This document shows, piece by piece, positions 10,228 to 19,872 of a stretch of DNA of 64,000 nucleotides. The notes under the pieces are model-generated. The model ran no database searches. It was not told the origin of the DNA and was given only the letters and a program-made list of their open reading frames with translations. The position numbers and the translations under genes were made by a program. The DNA lies in NCBI RefSeq assembly GCF_000328475.2, contig NC_026489.1, positions 372,001 through 436,000 of the forward strand, given 5' to 3'. This DNA comes from Mycosarcoma maydis (lineage: Eukaryota > Basidiomycota > Ustilaginomycetes > Ustilaginales). How positions within the stretch are numbered: position 1 is the first letter of the stretch; every line of letters starts with the position of its first letter.

Positions 10228-10749
10228 GTTGGTTCAGTTCTTTGTTTATGTTGTTCAGGCTGTGGTGGTGGGAAAGAGGACCGCTTTCAATACTAAGCCA
10301 CAGCAACTCTGTGAATGTGATGGAACTTGTAAGTTGGTGCAGCTACTCTGTGATCTTGCTCATACGCCCTATGAAGCACGAAGGTGAGGTAATTCACGAT
10401 TCGTGATTCTGATTCGTGATTGATTTGTGAAATCAAACGTGCTCGATTGGCTCGTCCGCAGCTGCACGCTTCCCCTCTTCACGCTTGAAATCACGAATAC
10501 TCCAGCAAGACACAGCTTTTTTTTCAACTCAAGCTTTCATACAGTCTAACATTCTTTCCCAATCATCTCAAGTCACGAGTCGTGAATCAACGATCATGAC
10601 TCTGAACTGTGAACCACGAACCGAAGCTTCTTACGCTGCAATCTCAAGCGTCGCTATGAACAACGCATTCACAATTGGTTCGCCTATCGAGCTGTCAAAC
10701 TTGTGGGAGAGGTGAGGTGATCTGTGATGAGTGTATTGCAAGCCACATA
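10228..10749. promoter_or_regulatory. HBS1 upstream region / AIM41 3' flank
   Basis: No gene. Motif copies occur at 10391-10431 (three octamers), 10489-10496 and a variant near 10571-10589, upstream of the HBS1 ATG. Confidence 0.5.
10391..10431. repeat. Inverted and direct TCACGAWT motif cluster
   Basis: TCACGATT is followed head-to-head by ATTCGTGA and then another ATTCGTGA, ending in a TGATTTGTGAAATC variant. It is about 165-205 bp upstream of the HBS1 ATG. Confidence 0.85.
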
Positions 10750-11278
10750 TCACTTGGCTTCTGGCAAGAACTTTTCCAACACGGCTGCTTCCATTTCCTC
10801 CTGTTGGGCGAGATCCTCTCTGGGTGGTTTGGCGGCGCGGAACTGCTTTGCGGTCTCGTGCCTGCGCTTGATGGCCTTTGTTATGAGCTTGGACACTTTT
10901 GAGACCTGGTTTCCCTTTTGCTTGGACGAGTACTGGAGTTCAGAGACAATGGAGCGCAGCACGGTCGAGGTGAGCGAATCCTTCGCCTTCATTGCTTCTT
11001 TGATACCGGACTTGACTTTTGCCAGTAACAATGCTTCCGAGTCCTCAGCACCGCTTGTCGCTGCTTCGCTAGATGAAAATCTTGACCAGCTTGGCTGAGC
11101 AGCTGTGAGTGTGGGCAAGATTGGGTTGTTGAGCTCAACTATCCGGCTTGGATCAGGACGAGTTTGGAGCCACAAACTTACTGGGTGCATTGCTTGTGCG
11201 CAAGCTGCCCGCCTCTAACGAGCGTGGCAGCTGTGTTCGTAGTGCATAATTGTTTCGGAGCGCTTGTCGGAGCAGCAT
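10750..11278 (-). CDS. AIM41: Aim41-like GatB/YqeY-domain mitochondrial protein (one intron)
   Basis: Exons are 11278-11182 and 11102-10750 with a 79-nt intron (GTAAGT...CACAG, phase 1), giving 149 aa. With exon 1 the protein starts MLLRQALRNNYALRTQL, an Arg-rich amphipathic segment typical of a mitochondrial presequence; the exon 2 frame alone has no convincing start. The YqeY domain is clear: ALLLAKVKSGIKEAMKAKD, STVLRSIVSELQYSSK, and FRAAKPPREDLAQQEE. YqeY proteins resemble the tail of GatB and may act in tRNA-dependent amidation or RNA binding; the yeast role is undefined. The reading frame stops right after EKFLPEAK, so the usual C-terminal ~50-residue helical segment is missing or lies in an unrecognised exon. 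Confidence 0.8.
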
Positions 11279-11728
11279 CTTGTCGGGATTGCTACAGGTG
11301 CTTTCTGATGGTAGGTACGTTGGTGGCAAGATTCCTCGTGTTCAGCTTTCTTCCTCCTCCACTCCGCAATTTGCCGAGCACTCCTTTGCCCTTTTTTCCG
11401 CCATCTTTTTCTATCCTTTTTTCCTTTGCCCTTTTATCATACTTTTCTTCTCCTTTTACTCATCAATTACGAATTTCTGAACAATCACGAATCACGAATT
11501 CGTGATATTTAATTCGTGATTATGAATGCAGACTGCATCGAGTCCAGTCTGATAGTTGATTGAGAAAGCACAACCGCCATAGCATCCGTACGTTGCCTTT
11601 CATGTTACAAACTCAAATCATCCACAGCCAGTACACATGCAGTCGAGACCAAGGCACAATGGTGGTAGCAGAGATCGGGTATGTAAGGTAAGGTGAAACG
11701 TATAGATCTTCCACGTTTAGATGTTTAT
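11279..11728. promoter_or_regulatory. AIM41 upstream region / KIN2 3' flank
   Basis: No gene. A pyrimidine-rich stretch (about 11337-11460) is followed by a dense motif cluster containing a 16-nt perfect palindrome (11491-11506). Confidence 0.5.
11483..11520. repeat. TCACGAAT cluster with 16-nt perfect palindrome
   Basis: ATCACGAATTCGTGAT at 11491-11506 is self-complementary. It is flanked by one more TCACGAAT and one more ATTCGTGA, making a four-copy inverted arrangement about 205-240 bp upstream of AIM41. Confidence 0.88.
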
Positions 11729-14635
11729 TCACTTGGACGAAAAGAACCAGCTGGATCGTGCCTTGGGAGAATTTTCACCTAGCGATGATCCGGCTCCGGC
11801 GACACTGCCGCCAAACACCGCTTGCCTCGCTGCAACAGAGCCTGGCTGAGGCCCAGACGTTGGTCCTCCTCCACGCAACGGTTTGGCGATGCGGCCAAAG
11901 CCGCCCAGAGGCCCTGGCGCAGCACTTCCGGCAACCGACGCGCGCATCTGGTTGGCGTGATGCAGACGCTCCTTTACGGCCTGCAGCTGCTCCTCAAACT
12001 TGCGGTTCTGCAGCATGAGCTTATCCTGGCTGTCCATCAGGTGCTGTTCCAGCGCTTGAATGCGTTCGTTTCTCGCCAACAGCTTCCTCTCTGCGATCGA
12101 GACTTCCTTCTTGAGGCTACTGTTCTGCTCCACCAGCTGCTTTTGCACATTGGTGAGCTGCTCCAAGTTGCGCTCCAAAAACGCCATCTTTTTCTGCTGT
12201 GCCTTCGAGTTGCTGTTGCGCACGACATTGTTGTACTGCTCGCGCGACTCATCGAGCGAGATTTCGAGCTCAACCACCTTTTCGCATCGGTTCTGGAGGT
12301 CGCGCATCAACGACTTCTTCATCGTGTCGAACTCCGAGAGCTGCGCTGCCATCGTCTTGCGCACACGCTCCAATTCTCGCGCCGATTCGGCCAGGTTACG
12401 TCCACCCTCGACGCCGGCAGTGGTGACGGCAAACGCGCGCTTGAGCTCTTCATTGGTGCTCTTGAGGTTGTCGTTGTTCGAAGTCAGAATCGCGATCTCC
12501 TTGGCTTTGAACTCTATCTGGCGCTTCAGATCGTTGATCTCGCTCGTTTGTGCATCTCGCTTGGACGCATACTGCAACTCAAGCTTGGCCTTGAGATCCT
12601 GGATGGTGACGTCGACGTTGACATGGTTGGCCTCCTCGGCTTTGATCGACTTGTCAAGCAGCTCCTCGTACTCAGCCTCGAGCGTAGCAAATCGGCTTTC
12701 GAGCTCCTGTCGCCTTTGATGCAGTAGCTCGTTCTCCTCATGCGCCTGGCGCACGCGCTCGCTCTGTTCTCGCAGCAGACTCTGCGACTCGAGAAGCTGC
12801 TCGCGTAGTGTTGAGAGATCGTCAGCAGAGAGGGCGCCAGAGCCTGTGCTACCAGCAGTCTCGAGCTTGCTCAGCGTCTCGCGGATCTGTTCTTCCTTCT
12901 CAGAGACGATGCCCTGGTTGAAGTCGGCCATCATCTGTGCCATGCGCTCGGCCTTCTTGCGCTCCTTACCCTCCTGCGATGGGTCCTTGACGGTCTTGGC
13001 AGTGTCGGCAAGCGACTTGCGCAGCTCCTCAAGTTCTGCAGACAGGTCCTTGTTCTGCTCCTTGAGGATGTCGAGCGTGATGGTGGCATCTTTGTGCTCG
13101 TAAGTGACACGCTCGAGTTGAAGCTTGATCTCGTTGATCTCGGAAGTCATGCTCTTGTTGTCCTTGGAGAGCGTCGCCTCTTGCTCGCGGTAGAAAGCAA
13201 GCTCCTGTGTAGCCTCACGCAGTGCACTCTCTGCCGACTTGAGTGCGACCTCCTTTTCGGCGATCTGATCGCTGAGCTCGTTCTCCCTGCGCAGGAAGTC
13301 ATCGCGCTCGTCCTTGTCGATGGAGACGGCCGATGGCGTCTCGGGCCGAGAGGCAAGCTCGCGAAGGTTCTCGACGGCTGGTGTGAGGGGACGCGATTGA
13401 CTTTGAGTGGCAGCCAAGGTGGGAGTGGCAGCGATGGGTGCGCCTTGACCGACGACAACCTTGCTTGCGTCGGCCCATTCGGACTCGGGCACCTTGCCAC
13501 CTGAACGCCATACCTTGAGCTCGGCTTCAAGATTGGCAATGTATTGCTGGTATCGCTCGTTGTCGGCTTTGGCCTTTTTGAGCAACGTCTTGAGCTCGGA
13601 CGGGGAGAGCTCGGCGTTGACGCGCGCCTTGTTCTTGATGCTCTTGGCTCGAACACCGAAGCGCAGTGTAGACAGCGTCTCATCGGCATTGTAGACGCAT
13701 GGCGAGGCATTGACGATGAGCGTTGTGCGCGAGTTACCTCCGAGCGATTCTTGGAGAATACGGGTGAGTTTGGAATCACGATAAGGGATGTGGGAAGACT
13801 TGCCGTCGGTGAGTGCATTGATAACCATTCCAAGCGCTGACAGACTCTTGTTGATTTTTTTGGCTTCTTCAAGCGTCTGTCCACTTGCGCCTGTCTTGCC
13901 AACCTTTTCGGAACCTGCCAAGTCGACAAGATACAAATTACCAGTTTTTGCGCTGCCGGTCTCGGTGTTTCGCTGCTGGATGGTGATGAGGAAGATGGAG
14001 TGCGATCGCGAAGATTCGGCGTTCATGTTGGTAGAAGAAACAGCACGGGCGAGACCACCTTGACGCATGATCTCGTAGACGTCGGCCTGACCACCGACGT
14101 AAAAGTCGGAGAGACCCTTGACGTAGACGCCTCTGTTCTTTTCCTCATGGACCTGCAGATTGTCGTTCTGAGGAGCGAGCAGGTCGCGAATTTTTTCCAT
14201 GTAGATTTCCATATATGACACCTTGACAAGATATTCGAGATGCGGTGGACTTGCCATGATGTTTTCAAAGATCTGTTCGGTGATGCGCGGGATGATACCT
14301 TTGAGGTTGTCGTTGTCAATATCGGAGCCCATCATGGTGAATGTCTTACCGGAACCGGTTTGACCATAGGCAAAGATGGTTCCGTTGTAGCCATTGAGGA
14401 CGTCCTCGACCGTTTCTTTGATGCCGAACTCAAAGACGTCGCGTTGCATGGTGTTCATGGGAAAGACCTTGTCGAAGACGAAGCCGCCTGCTTCAGGACC
14501 CGATGTGGAAACGCCACGGGTCAACTTGACCAGGGAGCCGTCATCGCTAAAGTCGACGACAATGTCGCTACCCTCCCGCTGCTCGATGGCGTTGGGAGGG
14601 CGAAAACGACAGACGACCTTGATGTTGTTGGACAT
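11729..14635 (-). CDS. KIN2: Conventional kinesin-1 heavy chain
   Basis: Plus-end microtubule motor for organelle and vesicle transport; in U. maydis conventional kinesin is named Kin2. Intronless, 968 aa from ATG 14635; the 20 codons upstream begin with GTG and are non-coding. Motor domain about residues 1-330: KVVCRFRPP, P-loop GQTGSGKT (91-98), switch I NAESSRSH, switch II VDLAGSEK, neck near residue 345. A long coiled-coil stalk (about 420-890) follows. The C-terminal tail contains the conserved fungal autoinhibitory motif GRIAKPLRGG. There are no light-chain-binding features, as expected for fungi. It is divergent from the UBLCP1 gene. Long antisense ORFs (for example 11822-12727 +) are codon-bias shadows. 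Confidence 0.97.
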   Translation of the reverse strand: MSNNIKVVCRFRPPNAIEQREGSDIVVDFSDDGSLVKLTRGVSTSGPEAGGFVFDKVFPMNTMQRDVFEFGIKETVEDVLNGYNGTIFAYGQTGSGKTFTMMGSDIDNDNLKGIIPRITEQIFENIMASPPHLEYLVKVSYMEIYMEKIRDLLAPQNDNLQVHEEKNRGVYVKGLSDFYVGGQADVYEIMRQGGLARAVSSTNMNAESSRSHSIFLITIQQRNTETGSAKTGNLYLVDLAGSEKVGKTGASGQTLEEAKKINKSLSALGMVINALTDGKSSHIPYRDSKLTRILQESLGGNSRTTLIVNASPCVYNADETLSTLRFGVRAKSIKNKARVNAELSPSELKTLLKKAKADNERYQQYIANLEAELKVWRSGGKVPESEWADASKVVVGQGAPIAATPTLAATQSQSRPLTPAVENLRELASRPETPSAVSIDKDERDDFLRRENELSDQIAEKEVALKSAESALREATQELAFYREQEATLSKDNKSMTSEINEIKLQLERVTYEHKDATITLDILKEQNKDLSAELEELRKSLADTAKTVKDPSQEGKERKKAERMAQMMADFNQGIVSEKEEQIRETLSKLETAGSTGSGALSADDLSTLREQLLESQSLLREQSERVRQAHEENELLHQRRQELESRFATLEAEYEELLDKSIKAEEANHVNVDVTIQDLKAKLELQYASKRDAQTSEINDLKRQIEFKAKEIAILTSNNDNLKSTNEELKRAFAVTTAGVEGGRNLAESARELERVRKTMAAQLSEFDTMKKSLMRDLQNRCEKVVELEISLDESREQYNNVVRNSNSKAQQKKMAFLERNLEQLTNVQKQLVEQNSSLKKEVSIAERKLLARNERIQALEQHLMDSQDKLMLQNRKFEEQLQAVKERLHHANQMRASVAGSAAPGPLGGFGRIAKPLRGGGPTSGPQPGSVAARQAVFGGSVAGAGSSLGENSPKARSSWFFSSK

Positions 14636-15901
14636 GACGACTTGGCGGTGTAAGTGTGCTGAGAATTGCTTGCTCGAGGTGGTGCGATCCAGCACGGTGA
14701 GAAAAAGTGCGCGCTAGTGGGCCATGTAAGCGCTCCAGACTAAGCGTGTCGACTGCAAGACCGAATCGACCAATGCTTGCCCGCTCGAGAAATGCCTGCT
14801 GAAGCCGTAGCGGCGCCGAGTACGAGAAGCTGAAGCTGTGTATGAAGGTGACGAGGGAGGCAACAAAGCAAAGGTGCGGATGTGTTGGGAAACCAAGAAA
14901 CAAAAGACGGAGCTGACTGGTTTTCAGGTTCGGGCTGGCAGTGAAAGTCAAAGCAGCAAGGCACAGAGCCACGAGCTGGCGGGGCGTGCGAGGCTTTGTG
15001 CTTACCGTGCGTCCATGGTGAGTGAGCGTGTGTGTGCAGTCGTGAGTGTTTAAGTGCGTGAGTGTGTGTTGGTCTCTCTTGCTGTGCGCGTCCCTCTTTC
15101 GCGGTTGAGCTGCAGAGACAGCTGAGAGTAACATTCGTGATTCACAATTTCGGCCATGAGCCCACAGCCCACAGCCATCTGATTTCCCTTTTTCAGCATT
15201 TCACGATATTCGTGTTTCTAACTTTCGTGATTTCTCAGACGATTCACGATTCTGAAATGATCTGTCAGATGTGTGAGTTCTCTTCACGCTTGTCTCACGT
15301 ATTTCACGATTATTTACGATTTTGTGTATCACCGATACCCGATAGGCGATACGCAGTATATTCTACTTTTTTGTGTGAGAATTCCAGGTCGAACATGGCT
15401 CCGCAGATTTCACTCACGACTTTCCATGTTCACGGTCCACAGTCGTTAGTCGTGAGAAGTGTGAGTTTCATGGTTCATGCGTGGTGCTTTCAGCGCTGAA
15501 CGTGTCGCGTGAGCGTCAGGTGTTGGTTGGTCTTTGAGGTTTATTAAAGAGTTGTGAGTGTGAATCATGAATCGTGAATGCTGTCACAAGGCACAGAGTC
15601 GAGTGGGACAGTCGGACTTCCTCCACAAAGCACACTACGCCTGCAGTGAGGTCGTTGCGTTCACATCCCTCGGATTGTTCGCTTTGCTCCCTTGCTTTGA
15701 CTGCGCTCAGCCACTGACACCTTTTTGCACATCCACAACCACATCCAAGTCGGCGTCGACGCACAGACAACGCTTGGCCAGCATCGAAAGGCAGCTCGAT
15801 TGCCCTTGACAGGATACAAATATAGTGGCGTGCTTGACGAGCGTCCTCTCAACTTTTCTTTCCACATAACCCTCAGAGTTGACAGTATACCAGTTTCACA
15901 G
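14636..15901. promoter_or_regulatory. Divergent KIN2/UBLCP1 intergenic region
   Basis: 1.27 kb with no credible gene. Motif copies lie at 15133-15140, 15242-15249, 15301-15308 and 15569-15576, with degenerate forms between. A TG-rich segment at about 15020-15070 overlaps the probable KIN2 upstream region. Confidence 0.5.
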
Positions 15902-17113
15902 ATGTCGCATGCGAACCAAGATCCCATAGTTCAGTCCTTGTCGGCCGCGAGCATGCCAACGCCAGAAGCCGGTCCATCTCGTCTGGCGCCACCGTTCAGC
16001 CTTCAAAATGACAAACCTAACCCCGATCCATCTACTGCCAACATGGTTGGCTTTTCTGTCAAATATCACGGCACTTTCCTGTCAGTAAGGCTCGCTGAAG
16101 ACGAGACATTGACAGACCTCAGAGCAATCCTGTTTTCGATGACAGATGTGCCGCCTGAAAGTCAAAAGCTGCTTGGCATGGTCAAAGGCAAGCAGCCCTG
16201 CGACGAGACGCAGCTCGGCTTAATTTCGTATGCTCCAGCCGCACTGCGAGCCCGTCGTAGCCCAACTCAGGCCGACAAGGTCACTACCGACACTGCCGTT
16301 GCTGCTGATCAGGCGTGTAAGATGACGGTGCAGTTCACGCTTCTCGGCACACCGGAAGCGGACCGCCTGAAAGAGCAGGTGATCGACAATATCGGGTCAA
16401 GCGACCAGGGAGATGCAGTGCAGGACCTCGACTATGTCGAGCTGACAAAGGCAGAACAGGCTGCGGTGGAAGCGCATCGTGACCCAAAGAACCTCGCCAA
16501 GCTCGAAAAGACCATCCGGCGCTTCTCTGACTTTCCGATCATCAACGCACCTCGACCGGGCAAGAAACTGCTGGTGCTGGATCTCGACTACTGCATCGCC
16601 GATACGAAACGGCTGCTAGACGCCAACTCACCCGCCTCGTTGGCCGCTCGACCAGGGCTGCACGAGCTGCTCAGAGCTGTCTATCCGTATTACGACATTT
16701 GCGTCTGGTCGCAGACGTCATGGCGCTGGCTGGAAATCAAGCTGGTGGAGCTCAACATGCTGGGCAATCCGGACTACAACATTTCGTTCGTGATTGATCG
16801 AACACCCATGTTCAAGATTCAATCAAAGCGAGGCACGCATGAAGTCAAGGCGCTCGAGTTCATCTGGCGCAGGTGGCCCGAGATGTACGGTTGTCACAAC
16901 ACGATCCACATTGACGATCTCGGCCGCAATTTTGCCATGAATCCACTCAACGGCCTCAAGATCAAGGCGTACAGAAATTCTCCCAACTTTGATACCGAGT
17001 TCGTCGCTCTGCGCAGGTATCTGTTACAGCTGGCACATCCAAGCGTCACCGACTTCACAAAGTATGAGCATATGAGCAACGCCTGGAAGCAGTTTCAGGG
17101 ACCAGAAGTGTAA
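15902..17113 (+). CDS. UBLCP1: UBLCP1-like ubiquitin-like-domain CTD/proteasome phosphatase
   Basis: Intronless, 403 aa; 15902 is the first ATG in frame. A ubiquitin-like domain (about residues 49-125, VGFSVKYHGTFLSVRL...) precedes an FCP1-type HAD phosphatase domain (about 215-390). The order and the motifs KKLLVLDLDY, IHIDDLGRNFAMNP and NGLKIKAYRN match animal UBLCP1, a nuclear phosphatase that binds and inhibits the 26S proteasome. The catalytic motif reads DLDYC (D227, D229, C231) instead of the usual DxDxT/V; both aspartates are kept, so activity is plausible but the substitution is unusual. The N-terminal 48 residues are Ser/Pro-rich. Sumo- or ubiquitin-conjugate binding is not implied by the sequence. 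Confidence 0.9.
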   Translation: MSHANQDPIVQSLSAASMPTPEAGPSRLAPPFSLQNDKPNPDPSTANMVGFSVKYHGTFLSVRLAEDETLTDLRAILFSMTDVPPESQKLLGMVKGKQPCDETQLGLISYAPAALRARRSPTQADKVTTDTAVAADQACKMTVQFTLLGTPEADRLKEQVIDNIGSSDQGDAVQDLDYVELTKAEQAAVEAHRDPKNLAKLEKTIRRFSDFPIINAPRPGKKLLVLDLDYCIADTKRLLDANSPASLAARPGLHELLRAVYPYYDICVWSQTSWRWLEIKLVELNMLGNPDYNISFVIDRTPMFKIQSKRGTHEVKALEFIWRRWPEMYGCHNTIHIDDLGRNFAMNPLNGLKIKAYRNSPNFDTEFVALRRYLLQLAHPSVTDFTKYEHMSNAWKQFQGPEV

Positions 17114-18031
17114 GCCTACGCCACCGATCGCGATTTGTGACTGTTCAGAATTACAGTACAAGCAAAACAAGTGAAGTGGGAAGATGAATTCGATCGAGCG
17201 TCCATCTATGCGTCTCGCCACGTAAGCGGAGAACCACTAAGCAATGTGTCGACTGCATACTGTGACACCAGAAGCCACTTTCTTGACCAGTCATCCATGC
17301 TGAGACTGTGAACCGGGTATGCTGCGCCGACCAGGCGAAACTCGGGGGTTCGGCCTGGGTTACACGTCGAGCCTGTGGGAGCACGACGTCGAATTGGCCA
17401 TTCAACAATGCGCATTATTGACGTGGGCGCAAAGGCAGAGGTGGGTTTAGGTCCATCAGCACGATAGAATCACCGGCTGCTACGGCGCGAACCCACAAAC
17501 CAGCGATGAACCTGCTCGGTCAAATGCGGAGAGCAAGCTGACGCCTTGTGTGGTGACTGTTCATGTACAAGCGTCAAGGTGAGTGAGAAAAGGTGCGACT
17601 AGTTAGTGCGCCGGTTCAGGGTCGTGCGCTTGGCGTGTCCTTTGTCGGTGTTTTGCCGAGGCAATTTGCGAGCAAGCGCAGCTGGCTGCTCAAAGCGTTT
17701 AAAAGGCGTCGTCCGAAACGCATTAAGTAGACTCAGACTTCCACGTTAAGATCTTCCGAAAGCCTCTTTGGATTATTAGAGAGACCAGCAGCGTATCTCC
17801 GATCTTGTGCTCCATTACTTGTCATTCTCACTCTTGTGTTGCATCGCGCTGCGCAACTCCTATTCTTTTCCCCACATCACAGTCACCAGCCTGTCGTCTT
17901 GGGAGAGCTTTGACACACGGTCCTACTGCGTCTCGAAACCGCTCAATCACTCTTCAATTGCATACCTCTTCTCAGCTTCGAGCTACCCGCGTTGGCTTTC
18001 ACTGTTCTTCCTGGAAGATCTCAACGTGCAA
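17114..18031. promoter_or_regulatory. UBLCP1-ARO7 intergenic region
   Basis: 918 bp, no clear gene and no exact TCACGAWT motif seen. The last ~250 bp is an in-frame open extension of ARO7 without an ATG (from about 17779). Confidence 0.45.
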
Positions 18032-19149
18032 ATGAGCAGCCACAGCAACATGCACACGCTCGATATCCATTCTGCCACCACGGAAGAGATTCTCTCTCTC
18101 GAAAACATTCGCTCCGTCCTCATCCGACTCGAAGAAACCATCTGTTTCCAACTGATCGAAAGAGCACAGTTCGCACGTAATGCCAAATGCTACCTACCAG
18201 GAGGTTTCCCGCAACTCAAGGAACGAGAAGGCTGGAACAGCTCCTGGCTGGCATGGTTTTTGAAGGAGACAGAAAGCGTCCATGCCAAAGTTCGAAGGTT
18301 CGAGGCTCCCGATGAATACCCTTTTACAGACCCCAAGCTGCTTCCCAAACCCATCCTGGAACCAGTCACCTATCCAGAGCTGCTGTGGAAGCACTCGGTG
18401 AATGTCAACGATCAGATCCTCAAGTTTTACGTCGACTCGATCGTGCCGGAAATCACAAAGACGCTGGGAGAGGTAGGTAGTCACCGCAACTCTTCATCAT
18501 CTTGATGCTCCGACCATGTGCTTTCTGTCTTGCTGATATTCCGAGATTTGCTCTTTTGATTTTTTTCTTGAATCTCTGATTGACAACGTAGAACGCCGAT
18601 GATGGACATTACGGCTCTTCGGCCATCCGCGACATTGAGGTTTTGTCAGCTTTGAGTCGAAGGATTCATTTCGGTAAGTTCCTTTGGCGCAACCTTGTGA
18701 GATTCGTCGCCCCTCCTTTATCAGTCTTGTGACTGAACCTGTTGTCTTTTACCCTACTGCATTTGGTTCGGCTTTGGATGTTTATAGGAATGTTTGTCTC
18801 CGAATCCAAGTTCCGCGCCGAACCAGCTGCATTTATCCCGCACATTCTCAAGCCTAACCGCGAAGCGCTGGCGGCGCTCATCACGAAACCTGCGGTCGAA
18901 GCGGCACTGCTCGTGCGCTTAGCTGAAAAAGCCAAAGTGTATGGACAGGACATGGATCGTCCCGGCGCCAACGCGGAGGAACGTGATCAGGCACGCAAGA
19001 TCGAGGTCGATACCGTGGTGAGGATCTACAAGACGTTCGTCATTCCGCTGACCAAGGAGGTCGAGGTGGACTACTTGCTGACCAGGCTGGATGGCGTGCC
19101 GGAAGAGCAAGTGCGAGAGATGTTGCAGAGCAACAAGTTTGTAAGCTAG
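18032..19149 (+). CDS. ARO7: Chorismate mutase, eukaryotic AroQ type (two introns)
   Basis: Converts chorismate to prephenate for Phe/Tyr synthesis. Exons are 18032-18472, 18592-18673 and 18788-19149, totalling 294 aa; introns are 119 nt (GTAGGT...GTAG) and 114 nt (GTAAGT...ATAG). Characteristic segments are [25 protein letters not shown], and [20 protein letters not shown] across the first junction, then LSRRIHFG across the second and [12 protein letters not shown] 18032 gives no signal peptide, so this is the cytosolic housekeeping enzyme, distinct from the secreted U. maydis effector Cmu1. The frame stays open 84 codons upstream without an ATG and encodes a hydrophobic stretch there. Allosteric control by Trp/Tyr is known for yeast Aro7 but cannot be judged here. 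Confidence 0.93.
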
Positions 19150-19412
19150 AAGCTGAAGACGAGTCAAGAAAATAGAAAGAGGACTGCGTTGCGCGGTTGC
19201 TGTTGCAAACACAGAGCGTACAGAGTACAGCAAGATGACTGTGTTCTGCAAAGCGATGACAGCACCTCGGATCCACACGCCACTCGCAACGCTAGCCATG
19301 AATGTCGAGTGTCCAAGAGGCGGTACTTTTGTGCTGAGAAGAGCTAAAGGGCATACATATTACACAATCGAATCCTAGGCAACAATCAATCTAGCTCTGA
19401 CCTTGATGCTGC

Positions 19413-19872
19413 TCAATGCTTCGGCGGTGGGTAGCCATAACCTTGTTGCTGCGGCGGACCGTAGCCGTACTGCTGCGGTTGTTGCTGATGATAAGCTTGA
19501 TGACCGCCGAACCCACCGCCCGCGACCTGGGGCTGGAATCCACCGTCCTGGTCCGCTTGCCACTGGCAGATGTTGCAAAAGTAAATGTGTTTGCTCTTCA
19601 TCGGGATCAACGGAATCCAGCACAGCTCGAACCATGTGCGCGCTTTCGCCTGCACCACTTGCGCGTTCTGGCATCGTGGACAGATGCGCGCCGATCCATC
19701 GCCTTCTTGCTTAATTTTCGTCGGGCACCCAAAGATGACCGGGATGAAGAAGCAAAAGTCCTATCGAGTCGTACCAGAATGCAGGAAACGAGGGAAAAGT
19801 CGGCAATGTCAGCGGGACCCTGTCTGAAGAAGATCAATTGGATGCTAGCCGACTGGGAAAGATGCTTACCAT
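19413..19872 (-). CDS. Small zinc-ribbon protein (zinc_ribbon_15 type), ATG-only first exon
   Basis: Exon 1 is just the start codon (19872-19870), followed directly by a GTAAGC donor; a 109-nt intron ends at TAG 19763-19761, and exon 2 is 19760-19413; 116 aa. The joined start MDFCFFIPVIFGCPTKIK matches the conserved hydrophobic N-terminus of this fungal family. Two CxxC knuckles (C28/C31 and C63/C66) form the predicted zinc ribbon, with the invariant KARTWFELCWIPLIP block between them. The C-terminal ~40 residues are a low-complexity Gln/Gly/Tyr/Pro tail. Function is unknown in the family; the hydrophobic N-terminus and ribbon suggest a membrane-associated role (inference). Without the intron no ATG precedes the conserved block. 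Confidence 0.82.

Noticed and set aside
11822..12727. 301-codon ORF antisense to KIN2
   Set aside because: It mirrors the coiled-coil coding sequence; strong codon bias opens the antisense frame, and there are no conserved features.
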